A stretch of 64,000 bases of DNA, taken from Methanothrix sp. GTDB lineage: Archaea; Halobacteriota; Methanosarcinia; Methanotrichales; Methanotrichaceae. Where the stretch lies: the NCBI GenBank assembly GCA_026394565.1, contig JAPKYA010000045.1:1-64000 (forward strand), given 5' to 3'. Numbering within the stretch: the stretch's first letter is position 1; each line of letters starts with the position of its first letter. Made by a program: the position numbers and the translations under genes. Shown piece after piece: positions 16,582 through 25,302 of this stretch. The notes below the pieces were generated by a model. It had not been told where the DNA came from and did not search any database. It was given only the letters and a program-made list of their open reading frames with translations.

Positions 16582-17614
16582 ATCTCACCCTCGGGTCGAG
16601 CCTCATGTAGAGAAGATCTACGAGAAAGTTGGCGGAAAGAACGGTTAGGGTGACTATGAGAAGTATTCCCTGAATGAGCGGATAGTCGCGGGCGGCAATG
16701 GCGGTGTTGAGCAGCGAGCCCACTCCGGGATAAGAGAAGACGATCTCGATGAAGAGCGCGCCGGTCATCAGATGAGGAATGCGAAGACCCGTAGCAGTGG
16801 TCACAGGGAGAAGAGAGTTTCTGCCGGCATGAGCGTACTTTATGCACTGCTCAGAGCAGCCTTTGGCCCGGGCGGTGAGGATGAAAGACTCTCCCAGCAG
16901 GATTAGAATGGTGTTTCTCGTCAAAAGGAATATGCCGCCCAGCTGCACCAGGATCATAGAGGTCAGGGGCAGGGCCAGGTGCCTGAGAATATCGAGGATG
17001 TAAGCCAAGCCCTCGTATCCGGCGTAGGGAGAGGTCGCTCCGGAGAGGGGCAAAACATCCAGGCTCACTGCAAATATGAGAAGCAGCAGGATGCCGATGA
17101 AGAAATCGGGAAAGCCCCCTAAAAACATAAGGCCGGCCACCAGGCCGCGGTCCAGGGATGAGCTGCGCCTGTATCCTGATTCTATTCCCAGGATTATGCC
17201 TATTGCAGTTGCTATGACCAGAGCCAGGCCGGTCAGGAGAAGAGTCCAGGGCAGAGCGCCCATTATGACCTGGGACACCTGCTCTTTGTAGTAGTAGGAA
17301 AAGCCCAGGTCGCCCTGCAGGAGCCCCAGGACATAAGCCAGCAGTTGATCCCACCAGGATTTGTCCAGGGAGAACTGGCGGATGAGTTCGGCCTCCATCT
17401 CGGGTGTCATTGCCACCATGGCTTCGTCACCATAGATGGCATGCAGCGGATCGCCGGGCATGAGCCGGGGGAGAATGAAGTTGAGGGAGAAGATGGCGGC
17501 TAAGGCAATGATATAATTGAGAAAGCTCGCAGGAAAGAGATTCCTCAACATTTTCCCGAAGCTGTGCTTATGCTCTTGTTTCGTCAGGCAGCATTCGGCA
17601 CTTGCGCTATTCAT
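16571..17614 (-). CDS. nikB: nickel ABC transporter permease NikB
   Basis: 347 residues from ATG at 17614 (TTG at 17623 is also open). It has the N-terminal transmembrane helix, FILPRLMPGDPLHAI, the EAA-like loop (TARAKGCSEQCIKYAHAGRNSLLP) and the family C terminus ARDYPLIQGILL...LYMRLDPRVRY. It pairs with NikC to form the membrane channel. It begins 16 nt after trmO. Confidence 0.92.
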   Translation of the reverse strand: MNSASAECCLTKQEHKHSFGKMLRNLFPASFLNYIIALAAIFSLNFILPRLMPGDPLHAIYGDEAMVAMTPEMEAELIRQFSLDKSWWDQLLAYVLGLLQGDLGFSYYYKEQVSQVIMGALPWTLLLTGLALVIATAIGIILGIESGYRRSSSLDRGLVAGLMFLGGFPDFFIGILLLLIFAVSLDVLPLSGATSPYAGYEGLAYILDILRHLALPLTSMILVQLGGIFLLTRNTILILLGESFILTARAKGCSEQCIKYAHAGRNSLLPVTTATGLRIPHLMTGALFIEIVFSYPGVGSLLNTAIAARDYPLIQGILLIVTLTVLSANFLVDLLYMRLDPRVRYAH

Positions 17615-17630
17615 AGTCCTCAATTAAACC

Positions 17631-18104
17631 CTATTTTGATTCGCCATCCTTCTGCCAGGCGATCCTGGCCTGAGGGATGGAATCGATTCCTGCTGAATAG
17701 GGCTTGATGTCAAGCAAGATTGAGCCGTCCAGGGCGTCCATTCCCATCACCTTGAGCCGGTTCTCCTTGACTTCCAGCAGCTCAACGATGTCAAGGGCCA
17801 GGGGATTGGGACGGCTCGGGGAGCGAGTGGCAAAGACGCCGTGCTCTTGGCCGTCATGGGGCGGCACAGCCGTCAAGCGGCTTCTGTCAGCCAGATGCAG
17901 CCAGAAGATGACAAAGAGGTGCGTGCACTGCTCGATATCCCGAAGGCCGTCAGCAAACCTGGGAAAGACCTCGATCTCGCATAGCTCCGAGGATAGCCTT
18001 CCCTGGCGGGGTATGTCCTCTCTCCTGCTGTAAGGCGTGTGGATAACCCCTATGGGTTCGAGCAGCATAGAACTTATTTCTTCCGTCAATATCACCATCA
18101 CCAT
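17631..18104 (-). CDS. trmO: TrmO/TsaA-family tRNA methyltransferase
   Basis: 157 residues with the family blocks IGVIHTPYSRREDIPRQG, LFVIFWLHLADR, GVFATRSPSRPNPLAL, and a C-terminal IDIKPY-like end (LLDIKPYSAGID). Bacterial TrmO uses SAM to methylate t6A37 of tRNA-Thr. Archaeal members are shorter and some may have other substrates. The start is either 18104 or ATG at 18068. It sits inside the nickel operon between nikA and nikB. Confidence 0.8.
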   Translation of the reverse strand: MVMVILTEEISSMLLEPIGVIHTPYSRREDIPRQGRLSSELCEIEVFPRFADGLRDIEQCTHLFVIFWLHLADRSRLTAVPPHDGQEHGVFATRSPSRPNPLALDIVELLEVKENRLKVMGMDALDGSILLDIKPYSAGIDSIPQARIAWQKDGESK

Positions 18105-18192
18105 TATATTTCATGATATTTTTAATAGTTACTTCAGATAAGTTGTTATCAATTTTGTAATTAAGGCCATTATTTAAGATTCTTTCGCATAG

Positions 18193-18227
18193 AAAAAAAA
18201 AGCAACTGCGGTTCATCTCGCCGCAGT
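18193..18227 (-). terminator. terminator between nikA and trmO
   Basis: On the minus strand ACTGCGG pairs with CCGCAGT across a 9-nt loop, followed by a run of eight to nine T. It sits immediately after the nikA stop. It would make nikA mRNA more abundant than the permease and ATPase message, a common need for binding proteins. Confidence 0.65.
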
Positions 18228-18241
18228 CACTGTCCCATCCC

Positions 18242-19801
18242 TCAAACAAAGATCATCTTATTCAGAGCAATGGGAACTCCGCTTCCTACGCCGCCGTAGG
18301 TGTAGTAGTAGCTGACCAGGTCATTGGACGCCCAGTAGGAGTTCGTGTAGTAGAGGGGCAGAGCAGGCAGGTCCTGCGCCATAAGCTCCTGAGCCTGATC
18401 GACCAGCTCCTTTCTTTTTGCCGGGTCAATCTCCTCCACCTGGCTTTCCAGCAGCTCATTCAGCTCCGGATCCTCATCATAGCGGGCGCTGTTGAAGCTC
18501 TTCTGATCCAAAACGACCTTGTTCAGGATGGCCGTGTCGCCGCCCAGACCTCCGTGGCCGCTCAAGGCCAGATCAAACTGCCATTCCCCAACGAGGCTGT
18601 CCAGGGTCTTGGAGTCCACGCTGCGCAGATTGACCTTGATGCCGGCCTGGTCAAGGTGCTTTGCAATCAGCTCTCCCTGCCGCTCCGTGGTGGCTGTAAC
18701 CAGAAGTTCGATCGCCTCCGGCTCGCTGACCCTGGTGTAGTACTGGCTGCCTTCCTTTTTCTCGTATCCCAGCTCTTCTAAAAGCCGGCCGGCCTTGGCC
18801 GGATCGTAGGCGTACTGCTCCTGGTTGGGATTGTACCACTGGTTATCTGAGGCATAAAGGCCGGGGCTGCCTGCCAGACCGAAGCCACGCAGGCCCGTGT
18901 CCACCAGATCCTGGCGGTCGATGGCATAATAAAGAGCCTGCCGGAACTTGGGGTCGGAGAAAGGTGCCTTCATGTGGTTGACCATGATCTTGGCCACCCA
19001 GTCGTGCGAGCCCTCGACAACTGTGAAACCGTCTTTCTTCGCATCTTCGACAGTCTCGCCGGGAATTGCCGCCGCATCAACATCGCCCTTCTTCAGGGCA
19101 GCGGCAGACATCTCATTGCTGACCTTCACGAACTTGATCTGCTTGACGCGAGGCGCACCCTGGTAGTGGCCATCGTAGGCTTCGTAGAGGTAAGTTCCCT
19201 GAGTTTTGTCATAGTTGACCAGCTTGAATGGGCCGGTACCAGTCAGTGCCGCGGCATCCTTGAAATTGGCGGGATCGCTCACATCCTTGTAAACATGCTC
19301 GGGCATGATGGGCAAGGTGCCTGCCACCTGATCCAGGAATGGCGCATAATCCTTCGTGAGGGTGATCTTGACTGTGCTGTCATCGGTAGCTTCAGCATTT
19401 TTCACGACGCTTGAGTCAACCCAACTGTAGGGATGGTCTTTTATGTACTGGAAGGTGAAGGCCACATCTTGGGCGCGCAAAGGCTGGCCGTCGTTCCAGG
19501 TCACTCCCTCGCGAAGGTTGAAAACGTAAGCTTTCTCATCAGGCAGGTATTCCCATTTTTCCGCGAGAGCCGGCACAAAGCCGTTCTGATCCTTCCAGAC
19601 CAGCGTGTCAAAGATCAGGCTCATCCTGACATAGCCCGGTCCTCGCGAATAGTGGGCATAGGGCGAGGGAAAGCCCCAGTCGCCTGTAGTATCGGCGATG
19701 GTGAGAACATCAACAGTTTCATTAGCAGCCGGGGCGGTGCTGCAAAGGACGAGCAGCAACAGGCCGGCAGCAGCCAGTCCGAGCAGGGGGAGGCGGCTCA
19801 T
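18242..19801 (-). CDS. nikA: nickel/peptide ABC transporter substrate-binding protein NikA
   Basis: 519 residues from ATG at 19801. A signal or anchor segment (LGLAAAGLLLLVLCSTAPAA) precedes a cluster C binding-protein fold: GFVPALAEKWEY, FNLREGVTWNDGQPL, GTGPFKLVNY, FRQALYYAIDRQDLV, ELLVTAT, LPLYYTN. The fold alone does not separate nickel from peptide; nikR and the nik permeases downstream support nickel. A 15-codon leader ORF ends on its start codon. A terminator follows its stop. Confidence 0.88.
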   Translation of the reverse strand: MSRLPLLGLAAAGLLLLVLCSTAPAANETVDVLTIADTTGDWGFPSPYAHYSRGPGYVRMSLIFDTLVWKDQNGFVPALAEKWEYLPDEKAYVFNLREGVTWNDGQPLRAQDVAFTFQYIKDHPYSWVDSSVVKNAEATDDSTVKITLTKDYAPFLDQVAGTLPIMPEHVYKDVSDPANFKDAAALTGTGPFKLVNYDKTQGTYLYEAYDGHYQGAPRVKQIKFVKVSNEMSAAALKKGDVDAAAIPGETVEDAKKDGFTVVEGSHDWVAKIMVNHMKAPFSDPKFRQALYYAIDRQDLVDTGLRGFGLAGSPGLYASDNQWYNPNQEQYAYDPAKAGRLLEELGYEKKEGSQYYTRVSEPEAIELLVTATTERQGELIAKHLDQAGIKVNLRSVDSKTLDSLVGEWQFDLALSGHGGLGGDTAILNKVVLDQKSFNSARYDEDPELNELLESQVEEIDPAKRKELVDQAQELMAQDLPALPLYYTNSYWASNDLVSYYYTYGGVGSGVPIALNKMIFV

Positions 19802-19845
19802 GGGAGGGGCCTCCGGGTGCGGCAAATGTCAATTGTTTCTTGCAT
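19798..19845 (-). CDS. 15-codon leader ORF coupled to nikA
   Basis: An AGGAG site 7 nt before ATG at 19845 starts a short frame encoding MQETIDICRTRRPLP. Its TGA overlaps the nikA ATG (CCATGA). The only strong ribosome-binding site in the region belongs to this leader, so nikA translation is probably coupled to it. A regulatory role is inference. Confidence 0.55.
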   Translation of the reverse strand: MQETIDICRTRRPLP

Positions 19846-19933
19846 ATTAATTTCTCCTATTTTCATTAGTTAGAAACGCTTATTTTAAGAACTTTTCTGA
19901 TAATAGTATGATAAATGGCTTAATAAAATAATA

Positions 19934-19947
19934 TTAACGTGTGTTAA
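19934..19947. promoter_or_regulatory. palindrome upstream of nikA, candidate NikR site
   Basis: TTAACGTGTGTTAA is an inverted repeat (TTAAC, 4-nt spacer, GTTAA) about 90 bp before the leader ORF, in an AT-rich promoter region. A lone GTATGA, the half-site of the E. coli NikR operator, is nearby at 19906-19911, but its TCATAC partner is missing. Confidence 0.3.
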
Positions 19948-20107
19948 TTGATAAGTTCCCGGAGATTTGGAGATCAAGAATTTTCATGAAGACGCTTAAG
20001 GTAAGAATTCGCGATCCTGGGCGAGATCATGCTGTCCGCTTTTGGAATTATGATGGCTGAGCCACTGCACCCAGGCTCTCAACGAATGGCCGGCTCTCAC
20101 AGGCACT

Positions 20108-20959
20108 CTATCGATTCGGTCCACCCTCCCACCACATCTTCACCCGTATCGACGAGCCCGGCATCACCAGCGCCCCGCCCTCCTCTCGCATCGCGCCCTT
20201 TAGGTAGTCACGTAGCACCGCCTTCTGCTCCTCCGTCTCCGCCTGAGCCTGGGGGGCGAGCGCTGATACAGCCTCATCCAGAGTCGAGTACCTTTGATTG
20301 TGCTCCAGCCGGAAGGTCCTGATGTGCGGATAGATGCCCATCTGGTAGAGCACATTGTAGAGCACATCGCACTTTGGGCCCGGCTGGTACGCCCGGCCGT
20401 GCAGCCTGGGCCACAGTTCCTGCCACTGCCGGTCCCAGGAGGTAGGTCCGGCGAAATGATAGAGGTAAACGTACTTTGAGGACGCCTGCGTCATCTTCTC
20501 AATGGCCGCCCGGATGTCCGGCATGCCCAGCGAGAAGGAGGCGATGACCACATCATAAGGCGGCTGCAGGTCGGATTCCACATCCACGTCCTCCCAGCGC
20601 TTCTGCACAATGTTGATATTGGAGACGCTAAATTCTGCCATCTTCTCACGCATCACGCTGCACATGCCCTCAGCCGGCTCCACTGCTGTGACGTGCGCCG
20701 CCTTCTGGGCAAAGGGAATGGCCAGAGTGCCCGGCCCGGCACCGATGTCCAGCACGCGCGACTCTTTCGTGATATCCGTTTCCCAGACGGTCTTGTCAAT
20801 GCGGCTTCTCTCCTGGCGGCACATATCCCAAAAACGCAGCGCGCTCTCCCGGCTCTCCCAGATGCGGGCGCAGTCCCGGCCGGGGCTCGATTCGCGGTTT
20901 CCTCTGGTCCGGCTCTTCCAGATCTCATTCCAGTCCGTATCATTCAGTGGATCAATCAT
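20108..20959 (-). CDS. SAM-dependent methyltransferase
   Basis: 283 residues from ATG at 20959 (GAGGTT 7 nt upstream; the frame is open to 21058). It is a class I Rossmann methyltransferase: VLDIGAGPGTLAIPFAQ (motif I), VTAVEPAEGM (motif II), YDVVIASFSLGM (motif IV). The N terminus DTDWNEIWKSR and the C-terminal region are shared with the paralogue at 26454-27311, which lies in a corrinoid/iron importer operon. This copy lies between the nickel importer and cooC. The substrate is unknown; a role with metal chelators or cofactors is suggested only by position. Confidence 0.75.
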   Translation of the reverse strand: MIDPLNDTDWNEIWKSRTRGNRESSPGRDCARIWESRESALRFWDMCRQERSRIDKTVWETDITKESRVLDIGAGPGTLAIPFAQKAAHVTAVEPAEGMCSVMREKMAEFSVSNINIVQKRWEDVDVESDLQPPYDVVIASFSLGMPDIRAAIEKMTQASSKYVYLYHFAGPTSWDRQWQELWPRLHGRAYQPGPKCDVLYNVLYQMGIYPHIRTFRLEHNQRYSTLDEAVSALAPQAQAETEEQKAVLRDYLKGAMREEGGALVMPGSSIRVKMWWEGGPNR

Positions 20960-21139
20960 GATAATAACCTCTTTACTTGGGCGCATCCAAATGGTGAGCG
21001 TAACTGCTGCGGTAGCCCGTTGCCACGGGACAAGCAAACTGCATTCCATTGCCTCCACTCATTATGCAGAAGGGCATGATCTGCGACCTCTGGTTTGGTT
21101 TCAGGATCATTCTTCTATTCCCCTCCTTATTGCGAATTA

Positions 21140-21886
21140 CTATGCAAGAAGCCTGTCCACGATCTGTTTCATCTCTTTTATCTCCGGCACCCGGCTGCCT
21201 TTCAAGCAGGCCTTGAAGACATCCCTATCGTTGGGCAATGTGCCTATGATCATTCCTTTTTCCACCAAGTCCTTTAGCTCCAAAGAGTCCTCATTCATCC
21301 TGTTGAGCACGAAGCAGACCGGCTTATTGATCTTGTTCCCCATATCAGAGATCTTTTGGGAGAGCTGCACAGACTCAAAGCTTGGGTCGATTACTACTAC
21401 TATTTTGTCGCAGCCTGCCTCCACGCCCCTGCCGAAGTGCTCGATGCCCGCGTCCGTGTCCACAATCACCTGCATGCCGTCGGCCTTCAGCTTCTCAATG
21501 AACTCCCTGGCCAGCGCGCCCATCGGGCAGGCGCAGCCCTCGCCGTAGTCATGGATCTTGCCTATGGCCACCAGCTTGATGCCGTCCTCGCCCACAATCA
21601 ACTCCGCCGGGATATCCGCCAGCGAGAAAGCCTCCAGGATGGAGAGCTTCTCCTTTCCCTCCGATCTCATGAATTTTCTCATCCTCTCCCCGAGCCCCTT
21701 CTTGCCGCCAAAGCTGTCCATGAAGTCCTTGGGCTGGGGCAGGCCAAGCTGCTTGTAAAGTCCGAAGTTGGACTCGTCGGTATCCACCACCAGCACCTTC
21801 TCTCCTCTGGCCGCCATCTCCCTAGCCATCATAGCCGATACTGTGCTCTTTCCGCTTCCACCTTTGCCGCAGATAACTATTTTCAT
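21140..21886 (-). CDS. cooC: CooC-type nickel-insertion ATPase
   Basis: 248 residues from ATG at 21886 (GGGAGG upstream). It has the deviant Walker A CGKGGSGKSTVSA, switch region DTDAGIEHFGRG, and the CXC pair in GCACPMG that binds metal in characterised CooC dimers. CooC uses ATP to mature the Ni-Fe-S cluster of CO dehydrogenase, the key enzyme of aceticlastic methanogens. It stands beside the nickel importer and a secreted FmdE protein, which supports the nickel assignment. Confidence 0.88.
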   Translation of the reverse strand: MKIVICGKGGSGKSTVSAMMAREMAARGEKVLVVDTDESNFGLYKQLGLPQPKDFMDSFGGKKGLGERMRKFMRSEGKEKLSILEAFSLADIPAELIVGEDGIKLVAIGKIHDYGEGCACPMGALAREFIEKLKADGMQVIVDTDAGIEHFGRGVEAGCDKIVVVIDPSFESVQLSQKISDMGNKINKPVCFVLNRMNEDSLELKDLVEKGMIIGTLPNDRDVFKACLKGSRVPEIKEMKQIVDRLLA

Positions 21887-22073
21887 GTCTTTAACCTCCC
21901 TATGCAATGATCCAATATTTGCATCTGAAATTCTTATGCAGCACGGGAATGGCAGTTTATCTTAAAAACCTTTCCAGTAGTAATATTAATTAAGCTCTTT
22001 GCAAAAAAATGTTGATAACATAGATTGAAAAAAATTGAACTGCTAAATGCAGCAGCCCCGTCATATTGTCCGA

Positions 22074-23117
22074 TTACATTACACCGGCAACCTTTAGCGG
22101 GTGCATGCCGGCATTCTGGAGCATGGCCAGCTTGGCAGCATCCACGTCGAATTCCTTAATGACATTTATAAAGGTCTCAGGCTTGTCCACATAGTCCATG
22201 AGCACAATGTCCTGGTACAGCTTGGATCCCCAGGAGGGCCCAGTCCATTGCGGCAATTTTACTGCGCTGAAGTTAAAGCCCAGGGCCAAGGCATCGCCTG
22301 CTTTGGCGGTGTCGTTCCAGCGGATGTAAATTCCGGCAATGTTAGGCACTGCCTTCTTTTCCGCATCCGTCAAGGCCATCACGAACAATCCGCTCTTTCC
22401 GGGAGTGGCGTCCCAGCGCATCTGGAATAGATCATCCTTGCACCAGTTGGGGCAGGAGATAACCTTGTAGCTCTCCGCGGTGATGTTGTTGATGGGCAGC
22501 TTCTCTTCCACATACTCGGCCAGGAAGAGCCCGCTGGTGACGCCGGGGCAGAGATGGTCATGGAAGCAGGTGGCCTGGATGAAGTCGAAAGATCCTCCCC
22601 GTGCCCAGACATTGGATATGCCTGCCAGGGAGAACTCATTGCCGTTGAAGGCCTTCTTATTGAATGTCTCATTGCCCTCATCGGTGTGGTTCGCCAAATA
22701 GTCGATGTCCACATTGGCCTTCGAGATCCTGCTGAAGACCTGATCGTTGGAAAGGGCTTTGAACTCCTCCAGGCTCTTGTTGAGAGCCATGCTATCGGCC
22801 TGCAGGAAGACTGCCTCACCATTGGCCTTATTGAAGAAGTAGAACCAGACCGGCTTCCAATAGGGGCGCAGAACATGGAAGAGGTTTGCGTCGCCTATGC
22901 TGTTTCCGCTCTCTTCAGTCAGGCCCTTGATGGCCGCCTGGGTTGTCCGGCCGTCCACGATGGCATGCCCGGCACTGGTCAGTATCAGCACATTGGCATC
23001 CCCCTTTTCGACCTTGAGATCCTGCATGGCTGTTTTAGCGGCCTTGCTTCCCAACTCCTGCATAACTGCATTGTCCGCCAGGGCCAATCCCGGAACCAAC
23101 GCCAGGATAAGGACCAT
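22074..23117 (-). CDS. secreted FmdE-family protein
   Basis: About 347 residues. The hydrophobic N terminus (VLILALVPGLALA) is a signal peptide. An N-terminal domain of about 150 residues follows, then an FmdE-like domain with CFHDHLCPGVTSG, the family's conserved Cys/His motif, and ISCPNWCKDD. FmdE was first named from formylmethanofuran dehydrogenase operons; its biochemical role is not settled, and metal binding is likely. Export and its place beside nik and cooC suggest extracytoplasmic metal handling. The annotated ATG lacks a near ribosome-binding site; GGAGG is about 30 nt upstream. Confidence 0.7.
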   Translation of the reverse strand: MVLILALVPGLALADNAVMQELGSKAAKTAMQDLKVEKGDANVLILTSAGHAIVDGRTTQAAIKGLTEESGNSIGDANLFHVLRPYWKPVWFYFFNKANGEAVFLQADSMALNKSLEEFKALSNDQVFSRISKANVDIDYLANHTDEGNETFNKKAFNGNEFSLAGISNVWARGGSFDFIQATCFHDHLCPGVTSGLFLAEYVEEKLPINNITAESYKVISCPNWCKDDLFQMRWDATPGKSGLFVMALTDAEKKAVPNIAGIYIRWNDTAKAGDALALGFNFSAVKLPQWTGPSWGSKLYQDIVLMDYVDKPETFINVIKEFDVDAAKLAMLQNAGMHPLKVAGVM

Positions 23118-23381
23118 GGTGATTAACTCGCATTTATGATTCGTTTTGAATTCCTCCGATAAAGTTGTTATGTATATTTACTATTTAAGAATTTCCAATT
23201 GATTTGTAGCACAAAATAGCTTAACAAATTTATCAAATGATACTTTAGAAATTATTCTATTAAAATGATACAATTTTCATCAATACAATTCAGTTTTAGT
23301 ATTATTTAATGAGTACTCTATTCAAAATAGTCTTATATATCCTAACAAAAATGATATGATTATATGCTCATATAATGAGGG

Positions 23382-24293
23382 ATGATCAATGAGCTGCTTG
23401 GATGTGAGATTATCGGAACATACGCAATTGAGACGCAAGAGCTGACCAAGAGGTTCGTTCTGGATCGAGGCTTCTTGGACGTAATAAGGAATACGGGAAA
23501 AAGGGATGTATTAACCACGCTTGACGGCGTGAACATAAAGGTTCGCGAAGGCGAGGTATTGGGTCTCCTGGGGCCCAACGGAGCCGGCAAGTCCACTCTG
23601 ATAAAGATTCTGTGCACACTCATCCTGCCCTCAGAAGGATATGCCTACGTCAACGGCTACGACGTGGTAAAGGAGGGCCAGACGGCCAGATCATCCATCG
23701 GTTTTGTCACCACGGATGAGAGAAGCTTCTACTGGAGGCTTTCCGGCAGAGAGAACCTCCAGTTCTTTGCCACCCTTCATAATTTGCCTCAAACTCAGGC
23801 CAAGGCCAGGGTAGAAGAGCTCTTGGATGTGGTTCACTTGAAGCACCGGGCGGACGAGCCCTTCCTTAACTACTCGGCAGGTATGAAGCAGCGCATGGCC
23901 ATTGCCAGAGGGCTTCTAAACGACCCGATGGTTCTCTTCATGGACGAGCCGACCAGAAGCCTGGATCCAGGCGCGGCCAAAAATTTGAGGGACTTCATCA
24001 AAGAGCATATCGTGGGGGAGAGAGGGAAGACAGTCTTCATATCCACCCATCAACTGGATGAGGCTGAGCAGCTCTGCGACAGAGTGGCCATACTCGATGA
24101 GGGGCGTATCAAGGTTCAGGGCAGCCCGGCTGAGCTGAAAGGAAGCCTCCCCGAGGGCAGCAGTCTATGCGATGTCTTCTCTTTTTACACCGGTAAGGCG
24201 TTTGTTGAGGAAAGCTCCTCTCCGGCTCCTTTCAAGCTGAGAAGAGAGAGGAGGCGGGGCCTGGGACTGGGCATGAAGAGAAAGGGATATTGA
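23382..24293 (+). CDS. ABC-2 type exporter ATPase
   Basis: 303 residues: Walker A GPNGAGKSTLIK, Walker B VLFMDEPT, D-loop RSLDP, H-loop STHQLDEAE. The signature reads NYSAGMKQRM, with A replacing the usual first G of LSGGM, as in several drug/ABC-2 ATPases. The last about 50 residues are basic. The start overlaps GAGGG closely, so the mRNA may be nearly leaderless; TTATATG lies about 20 bp upstream. Paired with the permease by a 4-nt overlap. Confidence 0.82.
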   Translation: MINELLGCEIIGTYAIETQELTKRFVLDRGFLDVIRNTGKRDVLTTLDGVNIKVREGEVLGLLGPNGAGKSTLIKILCTLILPSEGYAYVNGYDVVKEGQTARSSIGFVTTDERSFYWRLSGRENLQFFATLHNLPQTQAKARVEELLDVVHLKHRADEPFLNYSAGMKQRMAIARGLLNDPMVLFMDEPTRSLDPGAAKNLRDFIKEHIVGERGKTVFISTHQLDEAEQLCDRVAILDEGRIKVQGSPAELKGSLPEGSSLCDVFSFYTGKAFVEESSSPAPFKLRRERRRGLGLGMKRKGY

Positions 24294-25099
24294 TGATATT
24301 TGAAAAGGCATTATGGTTCATTAAGAGGGGCTATCTGCTGCAGATGAGCTACAAGTTCGATTTTTTCCTAAGAATGTTCTTCATGCTCTTCAACATACTA
24401 ACATATTACTTCATCGCCAAGATGATGGGAGACGCGGCTGCCAAGTACCTTGAGCCATATGGCGGCGACTACTTCTCCTTTGTCCTGATCGGCATGGCCT
24501 TCTCAGGCTATCTCATGATTTCACTGAGAAGCTTCTCCGAGAGCGTGCGTGATGAGCAGATGATGGGCACAATGGAGGCCATGCTGGTCACCCCAACCAG
24601 CACATCCAGCATCATCGCCCTATCCTCACTCTGGAGCTTCATCTTCGCCTCCTTTCGGGTCTTTCTCTATCTGCTCATAGGCATCTTTCTGGGGGTTGAC
24701 ATGACACACGCCAATGTCGGCGGAGCCCTCTTAATCTTGATTCTCACCATAATATGCTTCAGCAGCATAGGCATATTATCGGCCAGCTTCATCATGGTCT
24801 TCAAAAGGGGAGACCCCATAAACATGCTGCTCATGGGCACATCCGAGCTGTTTGGAGGCGTGCTCTTTCCCATTGAGGTCTTCCCGCAGTGGCTGCAGAG
24901 CATCTCCCATATTCTTCCCATCACCTATGCTGTTAACGGCATGAGACATGCTCTCCTGCAAGGCTACTCATTGGGGAATCTGGCTCCCGATATCTTCACA
25001 CTGGCTCTGTTCTCCATCATTCTCCTGCCCGTGAGTCTGTTTGTCTTCGAGAGGTCGGTATTGAAGGTCAAAGCTGAGGGGGGATTGGTTCAGTATTAA
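24290..25099 (+). CDS. ABC-2 type exporter permease
   Basis: 269 residues with six hydrophobic segments and the ABC-2 family C-terminal pattern LFGGVLFPIEVFPQWLQSISHILPITYAVNGMR. With the preceding ATPase it forms a DrrAB/Nod-like exporter. The substrate is unknown. It overlaps the ATPase gene (TGATG) and is followed by about 200 bp of AT-rich promoter sequence. Confidence 0.82.
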   Translation: MMIFEKALWFIKRGYLLQMSYKFDFFLRMFFMLFNILTYYFIAKMMGDAAAKYLEPYGGDYFSFVLIGMAFSGYLMISLRSFSESVRDEQMMGTMEAMLVTPTSTSSIIALSSLWSFIFASFRVFLYLLIGIFLGVDMTHANVGGALLILILTIICFSSIGILSASFIMVFKRGDPINMLLMGTSELFGGVLFPIEVFPQWLQSISHILPITYAVNGMRHALLQGYSLGNLAPDIFTLALFSIILLPVSLFVFERSVLKVKAEGGLVQY

Positions 25100-25302
25100 A
25101 TTTAATATTTTATTTTTTACTCATCATTATTAATATAACATTATTCGAACATAATCAAATTAAATATGTTAAATTTTATATCGATTAACGAAAAGTCTTA
25201 AATATAACATGAAATTTAACACAAATCAAGCAGATATTCTGAATTATGGGCTATATCACCAGCCTGACGATCTATAATGCAGAATGATTTGGAGAGAGAT
25301 GA

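Noticed and set aside
20029..20322. Plus-strand Pro/Ser-rich ORF
   Set aside because: Shadow of the methyltransferase gene on the minus strand.
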